NCBI GenBank assembly: GCA_029063695.1 | Contig: JAIDNR010000192.1 | Span: 1 to 8,140 of the forward strand | Origin: Ruminococcus sp. | Lineage (GTDB): Bacteria > Bacillota > Clostridia > Oscillospirales > Ruminococcaceae | Length of the DNA stretch: 8,140 bases | Direction: 5' to 3' | Shown here: piece after piece, positions 1 to 5,107 of the stretch | Layout of the letters: each line of letters starts with the position of its first letter | Position numbering within the stretch: position 1 is the stretch's first letter | Translations under genes and position numbers: made by a program | Notes under the pieces: model-generated | Told to the model about the DNA's origin: nothing | Database searches by the model: none | Seen by the model: only the letters and a program-made list of their open reading frames with translations

Positions 1-20
1 GATTAGTACAGTTCTGAAAG

Positions 21-50
21 CATTTTTGTTAACTCAGGATAACAAAAATG
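21..50. repeat. Perfect 11-bp inverted repeat, 8-base loop
   Basis: CATTTTTGTTA (21-31) is the exact reverse complement of TAACAAAAATG (40-50), with ACTCAGGA between them. The stem is only about 18% G+C. It could be a weak intrinsic terminator for a gene to the left, with a run of six T at 62-67 downstream, or an operator bound by a dimeric regulator. It lies over 110 bases upstream of the predicted -35 box, so if it is an operator it probably acts on another promoter or by looping. Confidence 0.5.
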
Positions 51-134
51 ATAATTAAAAGTTTTTTGTAAAATTGCAGATTAATTACTTGATATTTGCT
101 GAAACAATGATTTGAAAACTACATTTTTTGGCTT

Positions 135-150
135 GAAATTGCAAAATTTC
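135..150. promoter_or_regulatory. Dyad upstream of the -35 box (possible regulator site)
   Basis: GAAATT (135-140) and AATTTC (145-150) are perfect reverse complements around GCAA. The end of the dyad is 11 bases before the -35 hexamer, a usual place for an activator or an upstream operator half. TGCAAAA occurs at 140-146 and again at 151-157, spaced 11 bases, about one helical turn. AAATTGCA inside it (136-143) also occurs at 71-78. The regulator is not in the window; regulation by an AraC- or LacI-type protein is only a guess from what usually governs such operons. Confidence 0.4.
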
Positions 151-161
151 TGCAAAAACTA

Positions 162-190
162 TTGACATTGATGTCATAATATTATATCAT
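162..190 (+). promoter_or_regulatory. Sigma-A-type promoter of the transporter operon
   Basis: A perfect -35 hexamer TTGACA (162-167) is followed, after exactly 17 bases, by TATCAT (185-190), which matches five of six bases of TATAAT. Transcription would start near 197, leaving a leader of about 110 bases before the first gene. This is the best promoter match upstream of the five-gene run, and none is obvious inside it, since all internal junctions are 13 bases or less. Confidence 0.75.
163..176. promoter_or_regulatory. Putative operator: dyad covering the -35 box
   Basis: TGACAT (163-168) and ATGTCA (171-176) are perfect reverse complements separated by TG. The left half includes five of the six -35 bases and the right half sits in the spacer. 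A dimeric repressor binding here would block sigma factor directly. The symmetry is seen in the sequence; the repressor and its signal are unknown. Confidence 0.45.
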
Positions 191-306
191 ATTTCAAGGA
201 GAAAAAGTAGACTGTTTTAGTTAAAAAATAAATTTTTCTGAAAAGTTCGTCTTTTTTGCCTTTAAAAAACACTTATATATAGAAACAAAAATAAGGAAGT
301 GATTCA

Positions 307-1185
307 ATGAAAAGAAAAAATGACTGCGGCAGGCAAGGAGAGAAGATTTTCAGTAGTATATGCGTACTTCCAAGCCTTATCGGAGTTCTTATATTTTTTC
401 TTGTGCCGTTCGGAATTGTTATATACTATTCGCTTATAAATAATCCGACAACGGCGGAATTTGTCGGACTTGAAAACTACAAAAAGCTTTTCAATAATGA
501 AGCATTCAAGCTGGCGGCGACAAATACGGCGGCTTTCTCGCTTATAGCAGTACCGCTTGCTATAATTCTTTCACTGTGGCTTGCGGTTTTACTGGAAAGA
601 AACATTCCCGGCAAAAGTATTTTCAGAACATTCTTTCTGAGTCCGCTTATGGTTCCTACTGCATCTGTTGTGCTTGTATGGCAGGTACTTTTCCATAATC
701 ATGGTACTATAAATCAGATTATAGAAGCATTCGGCGGAAACGGAATCGACTGGATAAAATCGGCATACGGACAGGTCATTATAATAGTAATGTTCCTGTG
801 GAAAAATTTAGGATATAATATGATACTGTTCATGTCAGCACTTGCGGGAATACCCAAAGATATAATGGAAGTCGCCGAACTTGAGGGAGCAAGTAAATTT
901 TATCAGTTCGTACATATAAAATTGAGATATTTGTCTCCGACGATTCTGTTTGTGCTGATTCTTTCTCTTATAAACTCATTCAAAATTTTCCGTGAAGTAT
1001 ATCTTCTCACGGGCGACCACCCGACTGATAAAGTATATATGCTCCAGCATTTCATGAATAATACATTCAACAGTATTGACTATCAGAAACTTTCGGCGGC
1101 GGCAATTATATTCTCGCTTGTCATGATTGTTGTTATTGCCGTATTGCTCATTGCTGAGAATTTCTTCGGAAAGGACGTGGAATGA
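307..1185 (+). CDS. Carbohydrate ABC importer permease, MalF/UgpA-like
   Basis: This 292-residue integral membrane protein should form one half of the pore of a binding-protein-dependent sugar importer. About six membrane spans can be read (near residues 17-40, 75-96, 106-128, 153-175, 210-228 and 262-285). The cytoplasmic EAA loop that couples to the ATPase is at 188-211: EVAELEGAS, then HIKL and a final Pro 211. It is slightly off the usual EAA..DGA consensus. Length and the early GLENYKKLF segment (54-62) fit the UgpA/MsmF branch. The ATG is supported by AAGGAAG at 293-299, seven bases upstream. It is the first gene after the promoter and overlaps the next permease by four bases (ATGA), the pattern expected of partners made in equal amounts. 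Substrate cannot be told from sequence; sugar or oligosaccharide is the family expectation. Confidence 0.93.
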   Translation: MKRKNDCGRQGEKIFSSICVLPSLIGVLIFFLVPFGIVIYYSLINNPTTAEFVGLENYKKLFNNEAFKLAATNTAAFSLIAVPLAIILSLWLAVLLERNIPGKSIFRTFFLSPLMVPTASVVLVWQVLFHNHGTINQIIEAFGGNGIDWIKSAYGQVIIIVMFLWKNLGYNMILFMSALAGIPKDIMEVAELEGASKFYQFVHIKLRYLSPTILFVLILSLINSFKIFREVYLLTGDHPTDKVYMLQHFMNNTFNSIDYQKLSAAAIIFSLVMIVVIAVLLIAENFFGKDVE

Positions 1186-2099
1186 TGACAAAAAAGCAGA
1201 AAGAAAAAGTATTCAATATAATTATAACGGTTTTCGCCTGTGCTGCTGCAATTCTTTTTCTTATGCCTACAGTGTTGACCATAGCCAATTCTTTTATGAC
1301 ATCAACGGAAATTTCCGCAAACTACGGCTCAATGCTCAGCAATATGACATCGGACGAAAAGACGTTCATTTCAGATAATGTCAATCTGAAATTCATTCCT
1401 GATAAAGTCACTTTTGAACAGTATAAAAGTGTATTATTTAAGAGTCCCGATTATCTACTGAAATTCTGGAATTCCGTTATACTTACAGTTCCGATAACAT
1501 TTTTTCAGATAGCTGTTGCAATTTTAACCTCATACGGATTTTCGAGATACCCTAATAAATTCAAGAGCATAATATTTTTTGCTTATATAATTCTTATGAT
1601 AATGCCGTATCAGGTAACGCTTGTACCGAATTTTCTTGTTGCAGATAAACTTGGATTTCTGGAAGAAACAGGAAATACTGCACTAAAACAGCGTCTTGCG
1701 ATAATTCTGCCCGGAATATTTTCACCGTTCAGCGTATTTCTTCTTACAAAAGTAATGAAGCGAGTGCCGAAATCGTATATTGAAGCGGCGAAGCTTGACG
1801 GTGCAACTGAATTTCAGATTATGACAAGGATTCATATGCCGCTTTGTAAAGGTGCAATAATATCAGTTATAATGCTTGTATTCATTGATTACTGGAATAT
1901 GGTTGAACAGCCGCTTGTACTTATGAAAGACAGTGACCTGCACCCTTTGTCTGTATTTCTTTCACAGATTAACACAGGAGATATAGGTCTTGCATTTGCT
2001 GTAGGCGTGGTTTACATGGTACCCACAATACTGATGTTCCTTTACGGCGAAGATTATCTCGTTGAGGGAATAACGGCATCAGGCGGACTTAAAGGATAA
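1182..2099 (+). CDS. Carbohydrate ABC importer permease, MalG/UgpE-like
   Basis: This 305-residue protein is the second pore subunit of the importer. Six spans can be placed near residues 10-34, 95-118, 127-149, 171-190, 222-240 and 267-288. The long extracytoplasmic loop after the first span (about 35-94) is usual for MalG-type subunits. The EAA loop is textbook: EAAKLDGATEF at 201-211, ending RIHMP at 216-220. The segment MPYQVTLVP (141-149) and the C-terminal VEGITASGGLKG (294-305) are typical of the UgpE/MsmG branch. GGAAAGGA at 1168-1175, inside the end of the preceding gene, gives a six-base spacing to the ATG; a second ATG follows immediately, so the true start could be one codon later. 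No ATPase gene is adjacent, so a shared MsmX-type ATPase encoded elsewhere is the likely motor (inference). Confidence 0.94.
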   Translation: MMTKKQKEKVFNIIITVFACAAAILFLMPTVLTIANSFMTSTEISANYGSMLSNMTSDEKTFISDNVNLKFIPDKVTFEQYKSVLFKSPDYLLKFWNSVILTVPITFFQIAVAILTSYGFSRYPNKFKSIIFFAYIILMIMPYQVTLVPNFLVADKLGFLEETGNTALKQRLAIILPGIFSPFSVFLLTKVMKRVPKSYIEAAKLDGATEFQIMTRIHMPLCKGAIISVIMLVFIDYWNMVEQPLVLMKDSDLHPLSVFLSQINTGDIGLAFAVGVVYMVPTILMFLYGEDYLVEGITASGGLKG

Positions 2100-2112
2100 G
2101 GAGATAGAAAAA

Positions 2113-3930
2113 ATGAGTGAAATAAACGATATGATTAAAGAGATTAAGGACGATAAGGACAGATATACTCCAAATAAAAAGCGTGAAGTCATAAAAACCG
2201 TATTGATTATATTTTTAGCGGTTCTTCTTGTTCTCACATTTTTTTCAAATACAATTATGAACAAGTCACTTGCCGAAATATCAACTGAAAGAACGTCATC
2301 GGGCAAACTTACAGAACGACTCAGGGGAAGCGGTATGGTTGAATCGAATCAAAGCTATGGCGTGACTGTTGAGGGAAATAAAGTTGTTGATACTGTAAAG
2401 GTAAAGGCAGGAAAAGAAGTAGAAAAAGGCGATGTTCTTTTTACTGTAGGTACAGGAGAAAGCGAGGAACTTACTGCCGCAGAAGATGCTCTTACGCTTC
2501 TGGAGCTTGAATATCAGAAGTCCCTGTTAACCCCGCCTGCTGACTATACTGCCGAAAATCAGGCTATAAAAAATGCACGTGATGATTTGTCAGATGCAAT
2601 AAAGAAAAGAGATTCCGCAATTGCAAATCAGGGAAATGTGCAGGCGGCTAAGGAAAATTATAATTACAATAAATCTCAGCTCAATTATTATACAAAATTA
2701 CAGACAAAGCTTACAGCCGTAATTTCCGCAATTGATATGGACGAATATATCTCCGCACCTGCTGAATATACAGGCGAACTTATATCCTGCAAGAATGCTC
2801 TCAGCGATGCACAGTTGGCATATCAGAATGCCTACAACTATTATATGGCACTTATAGGAGGCGGAAACAACAGTCCCAACGGAAGCTCACATGGAGTTGA
2901 CGATATGATGTCACGTGATACGGAAAGCGGTACAAAACCTGTTGATTCTGTTGTTTCACAGGAAGAAATTGACAATGCAAAAGTTGATATGGAATCAAAA
3001 CAGGCTGAAATGAATACGGCTGAGGAAAATTACAATACATTGAAATATAATCTCAGAAGTGAATACGCCTTCCAGCTTGCAGATGCGGAATCAAATGTTG
3101 ACTGGTATACAGCTCTTGTCAGTGATTATGAAATGAACAATGCAGGCGAAGCAATGACGATTGAACAGCTTTCGGAAGAAGTGACAGCAAAACAGCGTGT
3201 TCTTGAGGATTTAATTACAACGCTCAATAAAACTATAAAAGATAACGACAATCAGGAGAAAATTGATAATCTTGACATTGAAGCCAAGAAAAAGGAAATT
3301 GAAAAAGCTAAAAAGCAGGTTGAAAAGCTGAAGAAAGAGACTGAAACAACTGAAATCAAATCCGAACACAGCGGTGTTGTAAGTTCAGTCAATATAAAAG
3401 CAGGGGATACAACTATTCCTGATATGGAGCTTATTACAATTGACATTGCTGAAGAAGGATATACTGTCAAAATCACTGTAGATGCTCAGAAGTCTCAGAA
3501 AATCAAGAAAGGCGTTTCTGCTGAAATTGTAAACAACTGGAGCGGAAATATTGAGGCTGTTCTTACTGATATAAAGAACGATACAACAGCAGGCTCAAAA
3601 AATCGTGTACTTGTATTTTCTGTTACAGGCGATGTTGATTCGGGTACATATCTCGATTTGTCCATACCTTGCGGAAACGGAAATTACGATGCAATTGTAC
3701 CGAAAAGTGCGATATATGAAGACAGTGAGGGAAGTTTTGTTCTCACTGTAATATCAAAGAGTTCACCGCTCGGCAACAGATACTATGCACAGAAAGTTCC
3801 TGTAGAGATTCAGGCTTCCGACGAAGTTTCCTGTGCTGTTTCAGGCAGTATAAATAACGGCGACTATGTTCTTACGGCATCAAGCAAACCTGTTTCAGCA
3901 GGAGACCAGGTACGTATGAAAGAAAAATAA
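2113..3930 (+). CDS. HlyD/MacA-type membrane-fusion (efflux adaptor) protein
   Basis: This 605-residue protein has the order expected of an adaptor anchored outside the membrane. It has a short cytoplasmic N-terminus and one span at about 26-46, then the first lipoyl half-motif (about 84-112; VDTVKVKAG, KGDVLFTV). A long helical hairpin covers about 115-412, the second lipoyl half follows (about 416-443; SGVVSSVNIKAGD), then a beta-barrel region (about 447-545) and a C-terminal membrane-proximal region. At roughly 300 residues the hairpin is much longer than in small Gram-positive adaptors such as YknX (whole protein about 380 residues). Its midpoint is a Gly/Asn/Ser-rich linker (249-279). 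There is no outer membrane for a TolC partner here, so the tip must do something else. AAGGAGA at 2098-2104, eight bases upstream, fixes the ATG. It follows the permeases by 13 bases and precedes the MacB-like protein by 13, suggesting the adaptor and that protein act together. Confidence 0.85.
   Translation: MSEINDMIKEIKDDKDRYTPNKKREVIKTVLIIFLAVLLVLTFFSNTIMNKSLAEISTERTSSGKLTERLRGSGMVESNQSYGVTVEGNKVVDTVKVKAGKEVEKGDVLFTVGTGESEELTAAEDALTLLELEYQKSLLTPPADYTAENQAIKNARDDLSDAIKKRDSAIANQGNVQAAKENYNYNKSQLNYYTKLQTKLTAVISAIDMDEYISAPAEYTGELISCKNALSDAQLAYQNAYNYYMALIGGGNNSPNGSSHGVDDMMSRDTESGTKPVDSVVSQEEIDNAKVDMESKQAEMNTAEENYNTLKYNLRSEYAFQLADAESNVDWYTALVSDYEMNNAGEAMTIEQLSEEVTAKQRVLEDLITTLNKTIKDNDNQEKIDNLDIEAKKKEIEKAKKQVEKLKKETETTEIKSEHSGVVSSVNIKAGDTTIPDMELITIDIAEEGYTVKITVDAQKSQKIKKGVSAEIVNNWSGNIEAVLTDIKNDTTAGSKNRVLVFSVTGDVDSGTYLDLSIPCGNGNYDAIVPKSAIYEDSEGSFVLTVISKSSPLGNRYYAQKVPVEIQASDEVSCAVSGSINNGDYVLTASSKPVSAGDQVRMKEK
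2536..2811 (+). repeat. Internal duplication in the adaptor hairpin, 74-residue period
   Basis: Residues 142-159 and 216-233 of the adaptor align without gaps: PADYT.E....KNA..D against PAEYT.E....KNA..D, nine identities in 18. The DNA shows it too: 2536-2556 and 2758-2778 agree at 18 of 21 bases, an offset of exactly 222 bases. This looks like an old tandem duplication that lengthened the first arm of the hairpin. I did not find a third copy. Confidence 0.55.
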
Positions 3931-3935
3931 GGCGG
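3929..3935 (+). promoter_or_regulatory. Ribosome binding site deciding a GTG start
   Basis: AAGGCGG overlaps the TAA stop of the adaptor gene and lies eight bases before the GTG at 3944. It differs from AAGGAGG by one base. The GTG begins MKNKKILYAV, a sensible positively charged membrane-anchor start, and no in-frame ATG stands closer. The weaker site and the GTG suggest less of this protein is made than of its neighbours, which have AAGGAGA and ATG. Confidence 0.6.
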
Positions 3936-3943
3936 TGTGCTGA

Positions 3944-5107
3944 GTGAAAAATAAAAAAATTCTGTACGCTGTAATTGCCGCCGCAAATGCCGTATCACTT
4001 ACAGGAACGCTTATTCTTACAGTAACAGGAAGTTCGCTTGCAAAGTCGCAGAGTTACAATAATGCGGCTGAAAGATGGGATTCAACCGGCAGTTGTTCGC
4101 AGATAAGCTGTTTCTTCTCAGATGATGCAGGTGTTACGGTTGATAATATCGGCGGTGCAAAGGCAAGTATGCTGTCGGCTCTGAAAAACATATCAATAAT
4201 TCCTGAAGAAAATCAGAAGCTTATTCCTGAAGCATACAGTACATCGGCAGGGCAGGCGACTGTAAAAAGCGATACGACAAACGGACGTTCCAATGCGGAA
4301 CTTGTGGCGGTAGGCGGTGACTTCTTTCTTTTCCGTGATTTTGATTTAATTGATGGTTCTTACTTTTCGGAAAGCGATATAATGCAGGACGGTGCGGTTA
4401 TTGACAGAAATCTTGCATGGGCTTTATACGGTTCGGACAATGTTTCGGGAAAGAATATATACATCAACGGCACAAAGTTCTATATCTCAGGTGTCATTGA
4501 TATTCCGCAGAATAAATACGAAAAGAAAACGGCAGGAGAACTTCCCGTAGCGTATATTTCATATGATGGTGCTAATCTGTTCAGCAGTTCGTCATCTTCC
4601 ATATCTTCAAAAGCAGGAGTGGGCAGTGATTCAATGGGAGACATCGGCGGTTTTATGCCGGCTGATACGGGTCTGAAAAAAATAACCTGTTATGAATGCA
4701 TCATGCCCGACCCTGTTGAGAACTATGCATATAATGCGGTTGACGGGTACTTCAAATCATATGAGAACAGTTATGCTATAGTAGATAATTCAAGAAGATT
4801 CAAACCGTCTGTAAGGGCAAAAGCTTTCAGGAATCTTTCGGATTATGCAGTAATCAGCAATTCGGTGATTTATCCTTACTGGGAAAATGCTTCACGTATT
4901 GTTGAATTTAAGTTGACATCAGTCTATTTTTACAGACGATTGACGTATATTATTCCTGTTCTTACAGCACTTTATCTGCTTGTTATTCTATGGAAAACGG
5001 CAGGTATGGCAAAACGCAGACTTACTGAATGGACAGGCGACAAAATCACACGGGTGATGTATAATCACAATGAAAAACAGCGAAAAAAAAAGGAGAATTT
5101 ATTATGA
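3944..5107 (+). CDS. MacB-like periplasmic core domain protein with two spans, no FtsX permease domain
   Basis: This 387-residue protein starts with GTG. It has an N-terminal span (about 6-27), an outside region (28-332), a second span (about 334-351) and a basic cytoplasmic tail of about 35 residues. The outside region resembles the MacB periplasmic core domain: GGDFFLFRDFDLIDGSYFS (124-142), then GAVIDRNLAWALYGSDNVSG (150-169), NIYINGTKFYISGVI (171-185), and a later CYECIMPDPVENYAY (249-263). In MacB and FtsX-type permeases that domain sits between the first and second of four spans, and an ATPase is fused or nearby. Here the third and fourth spans and the ATPase are absent. The next gene's strong ribosome site and four-base overlap argue against a recent frameshift. 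A Ser-rich run (214-222) interrupts the domain. Its only four cysteines are C51, C56, C249 and C252, all outside. The likely partner is the adaptor just upstream. Confidence 0.75.
   Translation: MKNKKILYAVIAAANAVSLTGTLILTVTGSSLAKSQSYNNAAERWDSTGSCSQISCFFSDDAGVTVDNIGGAKASMLSALKNISIIPEENQKLIPEAYSTSAGQATVKSDTTNGRSNAELVAVGGDFFLFRDFDLIDGSYFSESDIMQDGAVIDRNLAWALYGSDNVSGKNIYINGTKFYISGVIDIPQNKYEKKTAGELPVAYISYDGANLFSSSSSSISSKAGVGSDSMGDIGGFMPADTGLKKITCYECIMPDPVENYAYNAVDGYFKSYENSYAIVDNSRRFKPSVRAKAFRNLSDYAVISNSVIYPYWENASRIVEFKLTSVYFYRRLTYIIPVLTALYLLVILWKTAGMAKRRLTEWTGDKITRVMYNHNEKQRKKKENLL
5083..5091 (+). other. Run of nine A before the next ribosome site
   Basis: Nine consecutive A cover the KKK codons near the end of the MacB-like gene and run directly into AGGAGA (5091-5096), the ribosome site of the lipoprotein gene. 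A one-base backward slip here puts the ribosome in the lipoprotein frame, and no stop codon lies between 5083 and the ATG at 5104. Whether slippage happens is not known; the tract may simply be an A-rich translation enhancer. Confidence 0.5.

Larger units (their letters stand above)
1..306. other. Gene-free control region upstream of the transporter operon
   Basis: I see no credible coding sequence on either strand in this very AT-rich stretch. It holds an 11-bp inverted repeat (21-50), two copies of AAATTGCA (71-78 and 136-143), a 6-bp dyad with a GCAA centre (135-150), a TTGACA/TATCAT promoter (162-190) with a dyad on its -35 box, and a leader of roughly 110 bases from the predicted start of transcription to the first gene. 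No known riboswitch or tRNA fold was recognised by eye. The gene to the left is outside the window, so part of this region may serve it. Confidence 0.75.

Noticed and set aside
195..214. AAGGAGA (195-201) in the leader, like a ribosome site for a leader peptide
   Set aside because: No ATG, GTG or TTG follows at a usable distance; a CTG at 212 would stop after one more codon. The site also lies at the predicted transcript 5' end.
240..256. Weak hairpin GAAAAG / CTTTTT before the first gene, as a possible attenuator
   Set aside because: The stem is five or six mostly A-T pairs with no alternative fold; too weak to claim.
976..1378. Open frames on the minus strand (976-1191) and in another plus frame (1127-1378)
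   Set aside because: They overlap the permease genes, whose protein motifs are clear, and have no sensible ribosome site or recognisable product.
2079..3476. Minus-strand open frames at 2079-2306, 2852-3040 and 3252-3476
   Set aside because: They are antisense to the adaptor gene and mirror its composition; the hydrophobic look of two of them is the complement of Glu/Lys-rich coiled-coil codons.
4199..4232. Short direct repeat ATTCCTGAAG (24-base period) in the core-domain gene
   Set aside because: Only ten bases in two copies, coding for a minor IPE repeat; likely chance.
3944..5107. The core-domain gene as a frameshifted full-length FtsX permease
   Set aside because: No further spans are found in other frames downstream, and the next gene begins at once with a strong ribosome site and a signal peptide.
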